Assembly: GCF_014207635.1 (NCBI RefSeq)
Contig: NZ_JACHIE010000015.1
Span: 1-64,000 of the forward strand
From: Acetobacter lovaniensis
GTDB lineage: Bacteria > Pseudomonadota > Alphaproteobacteria > Acetobacterales > Acetobacteraceae
Direction: 5' to 3'
DNA: 64,000 nucleotides
Part shown: piece after piece, positions 29,888 to 39,161 of the stretch
Layout: every line of letters starts with the position of its first letter
Numbering within the stretch: the first letter of the stretch is position 1
Program-made: the position numbers and the translations under genes
Notes under the pieces: model-generated
The model's database searches: none
Told to the model about the DNA's origin: nothing
What the model saw: the letters and a program-made list of their open reading frames with translations, nothing else

Positions 29888-30216
29888 ACCTCACGCTGTT
29901 CCGCGTGCGTCGGCACGCGCCTGTCGTCTCTGCCATGCTGCTGCTTTCCATCGCATGGTGCTCCTCGGCCCTGGCGTCCGGGTCGGACATGCCGTGGGAA
30001 ACGCCCCTGAACGAGATCCTGCAATCCGTGCAGGGGCCGGTGGCCAAGATCGTCTCGGTGATCATCATCACGGTCACGGGTCTGACCCTGGCCTTCGGGG
30101 AGTCCTCGGGCGGATTCCGCCGCCTGATACAGATTGTCTTCGGTCTGTCCATCGCTTTTGCCGCCAGCTCGTTCTTCTTGTCGTTCTTCTCCTTCTCTGG
30201 CGGAGCGCTGATCTGA
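29884..30216 (+). CDS. trbC: TrbC, conjugative pilin (VirB2-like)
   Basis: 110 aa. An N-terminal signal-like hydrophobic segment (~15-31, ending ALASGSDMPWE) and two further membrane segments (KIVSVIIITVTGLTLAF and LIQIVFGLSIAFAASSFFL) match TrbC/VirB2 prepilins. In RP4, TrbC is cleaved and cyclised by TraF, which is encoded at 18471. Confidence 0.93.
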   Translation: MNLTLFRVRRHAPVVSAMLLLSIAWCSSALASGSDMPWETPLNEILQSVQGPVAKIVSVIIITVTGLTLAFGESSGGFRRLIQIVFGLSIAFAASSFFLSFFSFSGGALI

Positions 30217-30491
30217 TGGCGGGATACGACGATGATGCGGTGCCGGGATTTCATGTCCCGGTGCATCGCTCGCTGACCGACCCGATCCTGCTGGGCGGCG
30301 CACCCCGTGCCGTGGCCATCGCCAATGGCACGCTGGCGGCGGCGATCGCGCTGGGCCTGCGCCTCTGGCTGATCGGGGCCGCGTTCTGGATCGTGGGCCA
30401 TACTCTGGCGGTCTGGGGTGCGAAGCGCGATCCGTTGTTCATCGAGGTGGGACGGCGGCATCTTCGCTACCCCGCCTGGCTCCGGGCGTAG
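30216..30491 (+). CDS. trbD: TrbD (VirB3-like)
   Basis: 91 aa: GFHVPVHRSLTDPILLGGAPRAVAIANGTLAAAIALGLRLWLIGAAFWIVGHTLAVWGAKRDPLFIEV. One hydrophobic hairpin (~28-60) and the PRAVAI and KRDP motifs are VirB3/TrbD features. It shares one base with the trbC stop. It is an inner membrane part of the channel, working with TrbE. Confidence 0.93.
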   Translation: MAGYDDDAVPGFHVPVHRSLTDPILLGGAPRAVAIANGTLAAAIALGLRLWLIGAAFWIVGHTLAVWGAKRDPLFIEVGRRHLRYPAWLRA

Positions 30492-30504
30492 GGAGGGCAG
30501 GGCC

Positions 30505-32946
30505 ATGATGTCCCTTGGCGAATATCGCAACTGTGCAGCCCTCCTGTCCGACTTCCTGCCCTGGGCCGCGCTCGTGGAACAGGGTGTGGTCCTGAACAAG
30601 GACGGTTCCTTCCAGCGCACGGCAAAAATTCGTGGCCCTGATCTGGACAGCGCCACACCGGCCGAACTGGTAGGTGTGACCGGGCGGCTGAACAATGCGC
30701 TCCGTCGTCTTGGTTCCGGCTGGGCCGTATTCGTCGAGGCTCAGCGCGTGCCAGCGACACTCTACCCCGAGAGCGATTTCCCCGATGCCGCTAGCCAGAT
30801 GGTCGATCTGGAACGCCGGGAGCAGTTCGAGGATGAGGGAGCGCATTTCGAGAGCCGGTATTTCCTGACCCTGGTCTGGTTGCCGCCTGCGGAATCATCA
30901 GGCCGTGCCGAACGTTTTCTCTATGAGGGCAGGGAGCGCGAGGGGGCGGACCCACACGGCATCCTGAACGCATTTATCGATCGCAGCGATCGGCTTCTGG
31001 CCCTACTGGACGGGTTCATGCCCGAGGCCGTCTGGCTGGATGACGGCGAAACGCTCACCTATCTGCATTCCACCATTTCGACCCGTAACCAGCGCGTCAG
31101 GGTGCCGGAGATTCCCATGCATCTGGACGCCCTGCTGGTGGATCAGCCTCTGGCGGGCGGTCTGGAGCCGAAACTTGGTGATGCCTACCTGAAAACCCTG
31201 ACCATCACGGGTTTCCCCAGCCGGACCTTTCCCGGAATCCTCGACGACCTGAACCGTCTGGCCATGCCCTACCGCTGGTCCACCCGTGCCATCCTGCTCG
31301 ACAAGACGGATGCGACGAAGGTGCTGACGAAAATCCGTCGGCAGTGGTTTGCAAAGCGCAAGAGTATTGCGGCCATTGTCCGGGAAGTCATGACCAACGA
31401 GGCTTCGGTCCTCGTGGACAACGATGCCGCCAATAAGGCGGCCGACGCCGATCTGGCCTTGCAATCTCTCGGGGCGGACGATGTCGGGCAGGCGTACATT
31501 ACAGCCACGGTTACGGTCTGGGATGGCAGTGCCAGCATTGCGGCGGAAAAACTACGGCTCGTGGAAAAGATCATCCAGGGCCGCGATTTCACTTGCATGG
31601 CGGAAAGCCTCAACGCCGTGGAGGCATGGCTCGGGAGCCTGCCGGGCCACATTTACGCCAATGTCCGCCAGCCCCCGGTTTCGACCCTGAACCTTGCCCA
31701 TATGATCCCGCTGTCAGCGGTATGGGCCGGGCCGGAGCAGGACGGGCATTTCAAGGCTCCGCCGCTGTTCTACGGAAAAACGGCGGGGGCGACACCGTTT
31801 CGGTTCTCCCTGCATGTCGGGGATGTTGGTCACACGTTGATCGCCGGGCCGACCGGTGCGGGCAAATCTGTCTTGCTGGCGCTGATGGCGCTCCAGTTCC
31901 GCCGCTACGTGGGCTCGCAGGTTTTCGCTTTCGATTTTGGTGGTTCCATGCGCGCGGCGACGCTGGCGATGGGTGGCGACTGGCACGATCTCGGTGGCGG
32001 TCTGACCGAAGATGATGCCGCCGGAGAACAGGGTGGTAGTGTATCGCTCCAGCCGCTGGCCGAGATCGATGATCCCGACGAGCGAAAATGGGCCAGTGAA
32101 TGGCTGGGGCAGATCCTTGTCGGCGAGGGGGTCACGCTGACCTCCGAGGTGAAGTCTCACCTCTGGTCGGCCCTGAATTCCCTCGCGTCGTCGCCCGACC
32201 ATGAACGCACGATCTCCGGTCTTGTAGCACTCCTCCAGTCTAATGCCCTGAAGCAGGCTCTGACCCCATACTGCCTCGGTGGTCCTTATGGCCGGTTGCT
32301 CGACGCCGAAGCCGAGCGGCTGGGGGATACCGATGTGATGGTGTTCGAAACCGAGGGGCTGATCGGTTCCGGCGCGGCGTCATCGGTTCTCTCGTATCTC
32401 TTCCACCGCATTGAGGGCCGTCTGGACGGTCGTTCGACCCTGCTGGTCATCGATGAGGGGTGGCTGGTCCTGGATGACGGGGATTTCGCCGGACAACTCC
32501 GGGAATGGCTGAAAACCCTGCGCAAGAAAAATGCGTCAGTGATTTTCGCAACGCAAAGCCTGTCAGACATCGCCAACTCGCCGATCGCGCCAGCGGTGGT
32601 GGAAAGCTGCCTCACGCGGATCTTCCTCCCCAACGAGCGCGCCATTGAGCCACAGATCATGGCGCTCTATCGGCATTTCGGTCTGAATGACCGGCAGATC
32701 GCCATCATTGCCCGCGCGGCGTCGAAGCGGGAATATTACTGCCAGACCCAGCGCGGCAACCGCCTGTTCGAACTGGGCCTCGGCCCCGTCGCTCTGGCGT
32801 TGTGTGCCGCGTCCGGCAAAGACGATCATCGATTGATCGATAGCGTGCTGGCGGAACACGGGCGGGATGGTTTCCTGCCCGCATGGTTTGAGGCGCGTGG
32901 TGTCACGTGGGCGGCGGATCTTCTGCGGGAAGGGGACGTGCCGTGA
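30505..32946 (+). CDS. trbE: TrbE, type IV secretion ATPase (VirB4-like)
   Basis: 813 aa from the ATG at 30505 (GGGAGGGCAGGG upstream). Walker A is GPTGAGKSVLLALM (~448) and Walker B TLLVIDEGWLVL (~646), followed by FATQSLSDI. The N-terminal half is the CagE/TrbE/VirB domain. The largest channel ATPase, located at the cytoplasmic membrane. Its stop overlaps the GTG start of trbJ. Confidence 0.95.
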   Translation: MMSLGEYRNCAALLSDFLPWAALVEQGVVLNKDGSFQRTAKIRGPDLDSATPAELVGVTGRLNNALRRLGSGWAVFVEAQRVPATLYPESDFPDAASQMVDLERREQFEDEGAHFESRYFLTLVWLPPAESSGRAERFLYEGREREGADPHGILNAFIDRSDRLLALLDGFMPEAVWLDDGETLTYLHSTISTRNQRVRVPEIPMHLDALLVDQPLAGGLEPKLGDAYLKTLTITGFPSRTFPGILDDLNRLAMPYRWSTRAILLDKTDATKVLTKIRRQWFAKRKSIAAIVREVMTNEASVLVDNDAANKAADADLALQSLGADDVGQAYITATVTVWDGSASIAAEKLRLVEKIIQGRDFTCMAESLNAVEAWLGSLPGHIYANVRQPPVSTLNLAHMIPLSAVWAGPEQDGHFKAPPLFYGKTAGATPFRFSLHVGDVGHTLIAGPTGAGKSVLLALMALQFRRYVGSQVFAFDFGGSMRAATLAMGGDWHDLGGGLTEDDAAGEQGGSVSLQPLAEIDDPDERKWASEWLGQILVGEGVTLTSEVKSHLWSALNSLASSPDHERTISGLVALLQSNALKQALTPYCLGGPYGRLLDAEAERLGDTDVMVFETEGLIGSGAASSVLSYLFHRIEGRLDGRSTLLVIDEGWLVLDDGDFAGQLREWLKTLRKKNASVIFATQSLSDIANSPIAPAVVESCLTRIFLPNERAIEPQIMALYRHFGLNDRQIAIIARAASKREYYCQTQRGNRLFELGLGPVALALCAASGKDDHRLIDSVLAEHGRDGFLPAWFEARGVTWAADLLREGDVP

Positions 32947-33680
32947 GATATCGTCTGATTCCTGCCGTAGTGGTCATTGCTTTTACGGTTTCATCTTCTC
33001 CACCTGCCCACGCGCAATGGGCGGTGTATGACGGCGCGAACCACGTCGAGAATGTGCTGATCGCAGCCCGGACGCTCCAGCAGATCGACAACCAGATCAC
33101 GTCGCTGGCCAATGAGGCCCAGATGCTGGTCAATCAGGGGCGCAATCTGGCGAGCCTGCCCTTGTCAACATTGGGCACGTTGCAATCAACAATTTCCCAG
33201 ACCACGGCGCTGCTCGCTCAGGCGCAGAACATCGCCTACAGCGTCCAGTCCGTCGAGCAGCAATACCAGCAGGCATACACGTCCGTCTCCTCGGGCATGT
33301 CCGACAGCGCCCTGTTCAGCCAGGCTCAGACCCGCTGGCAGAATTCCGTCGGCGGGTTCGAGGATGCGCTGAAATTGCAGGCCCGCGTGGTTGGGAACAT
33401 CCCCAGCGACGGTTCGGCCATGACGCAACTGGTCTCGGCCAGCCAGACCTCCACCGGGGCGTTACAGGCAGCCCAGGCCGGCAACCAGCTTCTGGCCCTG
33501 CAATCGCGGCAACTGTCCGACATCCAGGCCGAACTGGCCGCCAACGGTCGCGCTACGGCCCTGCAACAGGCGCGCGAGGCCGCGACGGAAGCGGAAAGTG
33601 ACGTGCAGTATCAGCATTTCTCGCTGCACGACGCCTATGTGCCGGGAACGGTGTCTATGTTCGGCAGCGGCGGGAACTGA
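32943..33680 (+). CDS. trbJ: TrbJ (VirB5-like) periplasmic protein
   Basis: 245 aa, starting with GTG inside the trbE stop. A signal peptide (~1-24, ending AHAQ) is followed by WAVYDGANHVENVLIAARTLQQIDNQITSLANEAQML and long Gln/Ala-rich helices, as in TrbJ proteins, which are minor pilus components. No separate trbK entry-exclusion gene is visible between trbJ and trbL. Confidence 0.92.
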   Translation: MRYRLIPAVVVIAFTVSSSPPAHAQWAVYDGANHVENVLIAARTLQQIDNQITSLANEAQMLVNQGRNLASLPLSTLGTLQSTISQTTALLAQAQNIAYSVQSVEQQYQQAYTSVSSGMSDSALFSQAQTRWQNSVGGFEDALKLQARVVGNIPSDGSAMTQLVSASQTSTGALQAAQAGNQLLALQSRQLSDIQAELAANGRATALQQAREAATEAESDVQYQHFSLHDAYVPGTVSMFGSGGN

Positions 33681-33685
33681 CGGTC

Positions 33686-35155
33686 ATGGCCAGCAATGAT
33701 GTCGGCGTTATCGACACTTTCCTGAACACCTTCACGACCACGATCGACAGCGGCTTCGGTCTGCTGAAAGGAAATGTGGTTTCGCTGGCGGGATCGCTGT
33801 CTGTGCTGGATATCGCACTGGCCGGACTGTTCTGGGCGTGGGCGGCGGATGAGGACATCATCCAGCGTCTGGTGAAGAAGACACTGTATATCGGGTTCTT
33901 CGCGTTCCTGATCAACAATTTTGACCATCTTGCGAAGGTGGTGTTCGACAGTTTCGCCGCCATGGGTCTCAGGGCCGGAGGTGGCAGTCTGGCACTGTCG
34001 GATTTCCTCCGTCCCGGCCGACTGGCCGCGACCGGGTTCGATGCGGCCCAGCCGCTGCTGGAGTCCGTTCATAATCTTCTCGGTCCCGTCGCGTTTTTCA
34101 AAAACTTCATCCAGATCTTCGTGCTGTGCCTGTCCTGGCTGATCGTGCTGGCGGCGTTCTTCATTCTGGCCGTGCAGCTTTTCGTGGCCCTGATCGAGTT
34201 CAAGCTGACCAGCCTCGCCGGTTTCGTACTGATCCCCTTTGCCCTGTTCAACCGGACGGCCTTCCTGGCGGAGAAGGTGCTGGGCAATGTCGTGTCATCG
34301 GGGGTGAAGGTGATGGTGCTGGCGGTGATCTCCGTCATCGCCTCGGTGCTCTTCCGGCAATTCAACACCTCGTATGGCGATGCCGTGCCGACCATCGGTC
34401 AGGCGGTCTCTGTCGTGCTCGCCTCGGTATCGATCGTGGGCCTATCCATTTATGGCGGCAGCATCGCCAATGGTCTGATCTCCGGCGCGCCCCAGCTTGG
34501 CGCGGGCGCCGCTGTCGGCACCGGCATGGCTGTTGGAGCGATGGGCGCTGCTGCCGTGACCGCACCCGCCGCGATCGCATCTGGCGCGGGTGCCGCCCTC
34601 GGCGCGACGGCTGCTGCCGCACGGGGAGGGGCTGCGATCGCGGGGGCTGCCACAACGGCCTACAGCGCCGGAGCGGCTGGAGCAGGTGGTGCCGGAAGTG
34701 TGGCGGCCGGGATCGGCGGCATGGGCCGGGCGGCCGGTGGTGCTGCGGTGAACGCCGCGAAGGGCAAGGTCAGTGCGGCAGCCTCATCATTGAAGGAAAG
34801 CTATGCCGCCGGTGGCCGCTGGGCCGCGCGTGGAATGGGTGGGGGAAACGATGCCGGTGGTCCGGGTGGTGGAAATGGTGGCGGAAGCAGCGGCAGTTCC
34901 GGTCCGGGGGCATCAGGGCCAGGTGGGGATGGCAATCCCGGAGGTGGTGGCCCGGCGGGTGGTAGTCCGTCGGGTAACGGCCCCTCGGGAAGTGGCGATC
35001 CCCCCGGTTCCCCGCCCGACGGCGAGCCACCGCGCTGGGCAAGGAACATGAAGCGCCGTAACGCCGCGACCCATGCCGCCGAGGCCGCGCATGTCATCCG
35101 TTCTGTCGATGGCGGCGGCGGAAGTTCCAGTGTTGATATCTCGGAAAAGGAATAA
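33686..35155 (+). CDS. trbL: TrbL (VirB6-like) membrane channel protein
   Basis: 489 aa. About six membrane segments lie in residues 30-280 (VLDIALAGLFWAW, LSWLIVLAAFFILAVQLFVALIEF, VKVMVLAVISVIASVLF, AVSVVLASVSIVGLSIYGG). Then follow an Ala/Gly-rich stretch and a long Gly/Pro/Ser-rich cytoplasmic tail (~390-460). This is the usual TrbL layout. It lies 5 nt after trbJ and 5 nt before trbF. Confidence 0.94.
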   Translation: MASNDVGVIDTFLNTFTTTIDSGFGLLKGNVVSLAGSLSVLDIALAGLFWAWAADEDIIQRLVKKTLYIGFFAFLINNFDHLAKVVFDSFAAMGLRAGGGSLALSDFLRPGRLAATGFDAAQPLLESVHNLLGPVAFFKNFIQIFVLCLSWLIVLAAFFILAVQLFVALIEFKLTSLAGFVLIPFALFNRTAFLAEKVLGNVVSSGVKVMVLAVISVIASVLFRQFNTSYGDAVPTIGQAVSVVLASVSIVGLSIYGGSIANGLISGAPQLGAGAAVGTGMAVGAMGAAAVTAPAAIASGAGAALGATAAAARGGAAIAGAATTAYSAGAAGAGGAGSVAAGIGGMGRAAGGAAVNAAKGKVSAAASSLKESYAAGGRWAARGMGGGNDAGGPGGGNGGGSSGSSGPGASGPGGDGNPGGGGPAGGSPSGNGPSGSGDPPGSPPDGEPPRWARNMKRRNAATHAAEAAHVIRSVDGGGGSSSVDISEKE

Positions 35156-35160
35156 ACGCG

Positions 35161-35844
35161 ATGTTCCGTCGCTCCACCAGCCGTTACGGGATCACGCCTG
35201 AACCGGTCACGCCCTATCAGAAGGCAGCGCAGGCGTGGGATGAACGGATCGGATCGGCCCGCGTGCAGGCCCGCAACTGGCGGCTGATGGCCTTTGGCTC
35301 CCTGTTCCTTTCGGCCGGGCTTGGGGCCGGGCTGGTCTGGCAGTCGGTGCGTGGCACCGTCGTGCCATGGGTGGTGCAGGTCGATCGGCTTGGCCAGGCG
35401 CAGGTCGTGGTTCCCGCAACGGCGGGCTACACACCGACCGATCCGCAGATCGCCTGGTATCTGGCGCAGTTTATCGGCGATGTTCGTGGCCTGTCATCGG
35501 ATGCCGTGGTGGTCCAGCATAACTGGCTGCGCGCCTACGACTTCGCCACCATTTCGGGCGCGCAGGCGCTGAACGACTATGCCCGCCTTAACGATCCGTT
35601 TTCGCGGATCGGACGGGAGCAGGTCGAGGTGGACATCGCATCAGTGATCAGGGCTTCGCCCGGCAGCTTCCGTGTCGCCTGGACCGAGCGCCGTTACCGC
35701 GACGGCGCTTTTGTGGGCACGGAGCGATGGACGGCCATCGTCTCGGTCGTTCTGCGCACACCGCGCGACGCTGATCATCTGCGGAAAAATCCCCTTGGTA
35801 TCTACGTCTCCGCCATCAACTGGTCGAAGGAACTCGGACAATGA
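35161..35844 (+). CDS. trbF: TrbF (VirB8-like)
   Basis: 227 aa: a short cytoplasmic N-terminus, one membrane segment (~42-62) and a periplasmic VirB8 fold (VPWVVQVDRLGQAQVV... IAWYLAQFIGDVRGLSSDAVVVQHNWLRAYDF...). The C-terminal NPLGIYVSAINWSKEL is typical of the TrbF family. Its stop overlaps the trbG start by ATGA. Confidence 0.94.
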   Translation: MFRRSTSRYGITPEPVTPYQKAAQAWDERIGSARVQARNWRLMAFGSLFLSAGLGAGLVWQSVRGTVVPWVVQVDRLGQAQVVVPATAGYTPTDPQIAWYLAQFIGDVRGLSSDAVVVQHNWLRAYDFATISGAQALNDYARLNDPFSRIGREQVEVDIASVIRASPGSFRVAWTERRYRDGAFVGTERWTAIVSVVLRTPRDADHLRKNPLGIYVSAINWSKELGQ

Positions 35845-36842
35845 TCCGCATGGTCATGCGCGCCGTTCCACTGGCGCTGCTCACCCTGTCCGCCTGCGCG
35901 GGGCAGTATCATCCGCCCGTCATCCGTTACGATGACGCTGTTCAGGCCGTGCGCCTGCCGGACCCGCTGAAGCCCGTTCAGGTGGTCGAAGTCCCGAAGC
36001 CACTTCCCCTGCCGGGCCAGCTCAAGCCGCAGCCCTCACGACGCACGGTCCATCCGGCACCCGAAGTCGCCGATCCCGCAGCGCGCGTGACACAGGCCAA
36101 TCTGGCGGCACGCATCCAGCCGACGCGGGCCGGGTTCATCAATGCCGTGCAGGTTTATCCCTATTCGCCCGGTGCCCTCTATCAGGTCTACACCTCGCCC
36201 GGTGAGATTACCGATATCATGCTCCAGAAGGGCGAGAAGCTGGTGGGCACCGGCCCGGTTGCTGCTGGGGATACGGTACGCTGGATCATCGGCGATACCG
36301 AAAGCGGGACGGCGGCCACGAAGCGTGTGCATATCCTGGTCAAGCCCACGCGCCCGGACCTGACCACCAACCTGATCGTCAATACCGACCGGCGGACCTA
36401 TCTGACGGAACTGCGCTCCACACCCGCCACTTATATGGCGTCGGTGTCGTGGGAGTATCCCGAGGACGATCTGATTGCGTTGCATCATCAGGACGATGCG
36501 GCGGAGAATGAGGCGCCGGTGGATGTCGGGCTGGACCTGAACGCGCTGAATTTCCGCTACGCCATCCAGCCGCTGAAAGGCGGGACACCGCCCTGGCTGC
36601 CCAGCCGGGCTTTTGATGACGGGCGGAAGGTCTATATCGCCTTCCCGTCGGGGATCGGGCAGGGGGAACTGCCGCCGCTCTTTGTCCTGGGGGCGGATGG
36701 TGGCCCGGAACTGGTCAATTATCGTGTCCGGCAGAACTGGATGATCGTCGACCGCCTGTTCGCCGCCGCCGAATTACGCCTGGGTGACAAGTATTCTGAG
36801 CAGCGCGTGCGGATCGTGCGCACCGATGGACGGCGGACATGA
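35841..36842 (+). CDS. trbG: TrbG (VirB9-like) outer-membrane complex protein
   Basis: 333 aa. The N-terminus has a lipobox-like LLTLSAC (Cys ~16). The VirB9 core includes VQVYPYSPGALYQVYTSPGEITDIMLQKGEKLV (~95-128) and the C-terminal PPLFVLGADGGPELVNYRVRQNWMIVDRLFAAAELRLG. It forms the outer-membrane core with TrbI and overlaps trbI by ATGA. Confidence 0.94.
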   Translation: MIRMVMRAVPLALLTLSACAGQYHPPVIRYDDAVQAVRLPDPLKPVQVVEVPKPLPLPGQLKPQPSRRTVHPAPEVADPAARVTQANLAARIQPTRAGFINAVQVYPYSPGALYQVYTSPGEITDIMLQKGEKLVGTGPVAAGDTVRWIIGDTESGTAATKRVHILVKPTRPDLTTNLIVNTDRRTYLTELRSTPATYMASVSWEYPEDDLIALHHQDDAAENEAPVDVGLDLNALNFRYAIQPLKGGTPPWLPSRAFDDGRKVYIAFPSGIGQGELPPLFVLGADGGPELVNYRVRQNWMIVDRLFAAAELRLGDKYSEQRVRIVRTDGRRT

Positions 36843-38020
36843 CCGGGCAGGCCCCGACAGCGGGAAGCCCCGCAGGTGCTGCGCCAGCGTCACCACCACC
36901 ACCACCCGATCTGCGTCTGAGGGCTGATCGGCCGCGCGTGGTCCGTCTGTCGCGCACGGTGGTCTGGTCGCTGGGCGGGGTCGGCATGGTCGCGGTGGCC
37001 TTCGCGCTGGGCTATGCCCTTCAGGCCAGCCATCGGTTGCCATCGACGCCCGCTGCGCAGGACACTGATGTCCGTCCCTCGGCCGACGGGCTGGCGGGAC
37101 TGCCGTCCGACTATGTCGGAAACGGCGTGCCGAAGCTGGGGTCGCCCCTGCCCGGTGATCTGGGCAGGCCGATCCTCAACGCGCAGCGGCAGGGACGTGC
37201 GGGGCCGGTTCCGGGCATGGGGGATCGTCGTGGCGACCAGGAGATCGAAGCCGCGCGCACCAGTAGGCTCTTCGCGCAGGTCGAGGTGCGGGAGGGGCGG
37301 AGCGCGCAGGCCGCGCCGGGCGCGGCAGCTTCCCAGGGGCTGACGGCCCCTTCGGCGGACGCACAGGCCGGCAATCGCGCCTTTCTGGCGGGCCAGCCGG
37401 ACCGTGCGACCACCAGCCCCGACCGCATCATGCCGCCCGCGTCTCCCTATATCCTCCAGGCCGGAACCGTGATCGCGGGCGCGCTCAACACGAAGATCAG
37501 CTCCGATCTGCCGGGCCAGATCGAGGGCCATGTCACCCAGAACGTCTATGACAGCCCGACCGGGCGGTATCTCCTGATCCCGCAGGGCAGCACCCTGTTC
37601 GGGGCCTATAACAGCAGCGTCTCCTTCGGGCAGCAGCGCACGCAGGTCATCTGGACCCGGCTGATTTACCCGAACGGCGAGAGCCTGGTGCTGGAAAAAC
37701 TGCCCGGTGGCGACGCCATCGGCCAGTCAGGCCTGTCCGATGAGGTGAACAATCACTGGGGCCAACTGTTCCGCGCAGCCCTTGTCACGACCCTGCTCAG
37801 TGTGGGTTCGGAAGCGGGCACGTCATGGAACGAGAACAACCTGATTCAGGCCATCCGTAGCGGCGCATCCAACGGATTTTCCATGGTCGGCAACCGGCTG
37901 ATCGATCGCAGCCTCAACGTCCAGCCCACGCTGACCGACCGGCCGGGGCTGCCATTCACCGTCCTTGTCGGGCACGATCTGCTGCTCAAGCCCTATCGGG
38001 ATCAGGGAGATATACGATGA
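36839..38020 (+). CDS. trbI: TrbI (VirB10-like)
   Basis: 393 aa. A Pro-rich N-terminus and a membrane segment (~43-62) precede a variable periplasmic linker. The conserved VirB10 domain starts at PYILQAGTVIAGALNTKISSDLPGQIEGHVTQNVYDS (~200) and runs to the end with LIPQGSTLFGAYNSSVSFGQQRTQVIW. It spans both membranes and gates the channel. It is the last trb gene, coupled to the DUF2274 gene by ATGA. Confidence 0.94.
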   Translation: MTGQAPTAGSPAGAAPASPPPPPDLRLRADRPRVVRLSRTVVWSLGGVGMVAVAFALGYALQASHRLPSTPAAQDTDVRPSADGLAGLPSDYVGNGVPKLGSPLPGDLGRPILNAQRQGRAGPVPGMGDRRGDQEIEAARTSRLFAQVEVREGRSAQAAPGAAASQGLTAPSADAQAGNRAFLAGQPDRATTSPDRIMPPASPYILQAGTVIAGALNTKISSDLPGQIEGHVTQNVYDSPTGRYLLIPQGSTLFGAYNSSVSFGQQRTQVIWTRLIYPNGESLVLEKLPGGDAIGQSGLSDEVNNHWGQLFRAALVTTLLSVGSEAGTSWNENNLIQAIRSGASNGFSMVGNRLIDRSLNVQPTLTDRPGLPFTVLVGHDLLLKPYRDQGDIR

Positions 38021-38238
38021 CGGACCTGAAAATCAGGGAACTTCCCGACGAGAAACCGGTCAGAATGACCGTGGCGTTACCTCCCGATATCCATCGCGAC
38101 CTGCTTGCCTATGCAGCACTTCTTTCCGGTAGCGGCGAGGTAATGGATCCAGCCCGGCTGGTCGCACCCATGCTTCGGCAGTTCATGATGTCGGATAAAG
38201 GATTTGCCAGGGCACGGCGGCAGGCATCCGAAAAGTAG
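38017..38238 (+). CDS. DUF2274 family protein
   Basis: 73 aa: MTDLKIRELPDEKPVRMTVALPPDIHRDLLAYAALLSGSGEVMDPARLVAPMLRQFMMSDKGFARARRQ. This small ribbon-helix-helix-like protein regularly closes the trb operon of alphaproteobacterial ICEs. Its start overlaps the trbI stop. It may be a DNA-binding regulator of transfer. Confidence 0.92.
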   Translation: MTDLKIRELPDEKPVRMTVALPPDIHRDLLAYAALLSGSGEVMDPARLVAPMLRQFMMSDKGFARARRQASEK

Positions 38239-38240
38239 TC

Positions 38241-39155
38241 TCACGGTCGATGAGATTCGAGATGCCGGGCGAAGGTTTGGGCGCAGGGATTTTCATTGTC
38301 GGGCCGCCAGACGATCCCGAATTCCAGATGGGAGGAACCACCCGCGTCATGGATTTCCATGATCGCGACGTCATGGCCGTGCTGGTCGCGGATCAGCGGC
38401 AGCCACGATGCGGGAAGCAGGGCGATGCCTTCCTTGTTCTGGACGAGTGCGACGATTCTGTTGCTGCCAATATCATGCCGCCGGATCTTTGGACGGCTGT
38501 CTGTCTCTCCGAGCTTGCGCTGGATGAGCGTCTCGAAGTCCTGACCCGCGTTGTCGCGCCCGATCAGGAATGTTTCATGACGCAGTTCTTGCCACGAGAT
38601 TTCCCGTCGTGTCGCCAGAGGGTGATCGGTGGGAAGGGCGGCCACGATGCGGTCGCTCCACAGAGGCGTAACCTGCAAGGCCGGCACCAGATTGCGGCGT
38701 GTGACGACCGCAAAATCGATCTGTCCGCGCTGGAGCCGGCGCAGCAGCCTCTTGCCTGTACCCTCGGAATAGCGAAAGACGATATCGGGGTGAGCGGCGC
38801 GGAAGTCCGCCGTGAAGGCCGAGAGTCTTCCCGGCAGGACACAGGTCTGGATGCCGATGGAGATCTGGCCGTTCTCACCCTTGCCCGTCCGCCGAGCGCG
38901 AGCGTTCATGCCCGCCACATTGTCCAGGATCGTCTGGCTCCAATGGATGAATTCCCGACCGAACGCAGTTGGTGCGGCACCGGCCGGTGAGCGGGTGAAC
39001 AGCCTGACATTCAGTCGCTCTTCAAGGTTGTGCAGGGAGCGGCTGACGGCCGACTGCCGGGTGTTCAGGAAACGCGCCGCGCCATGGATACTGCCGTGCT
39101 GCGCGATCGCCCGCACGCACAGCAGTTGCCACAAATCGAATGGCGGGCGGCGCAT
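38241..39155 (-). CDS. LysR-family transcriptional regulator
   Basis: 304 aa. The helix-turn-helix is at residues ~18-60 (QHGSIHGAARFLNTRQSAVSRSLHNLEERLNVRLFTRS). The substrate-binding domain starts near residue 95 (GQISIGIQTCVLPGRLSAFTADFRAAHPDIVF). It is convergent with the trb operon, only 2 bp from the DUF2274 stop. A LysR gene next to trbI is common in this ICE family. Its start is 6 bp from the end of the RND gene on the same strand, so it may be read through from the efflux genes. Confidence 0.93.
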   Translation of the reverse strand: MRRPPFDLWQLLCVRAIAQHGSIHGAARFLNTRQSAVSRSLHNLEERLNVRLFTRSPAGAAPTAFGREFIHWSQTILDNVAGMNARARRTGKGENGQISIGIQTCVLPGRLSAFTADFRAAHPDIVFRYSEGTGKRLLRRLQRGQIDFAVVTRRNLVPALQVTPLWSDRIVAALPTDHPLATRREISWQELRHETFLIGRDNAGQDFETLIQRKLGETDSRPKIRRHDIGSNRIVALVQNKEGIALLPASWLPLIRDQHGHDVAIMEIHDAGGSSHLEFGIVWRPDNENPCAQTFARHLESHRP

Positions 39156-39161
39156 GACCCG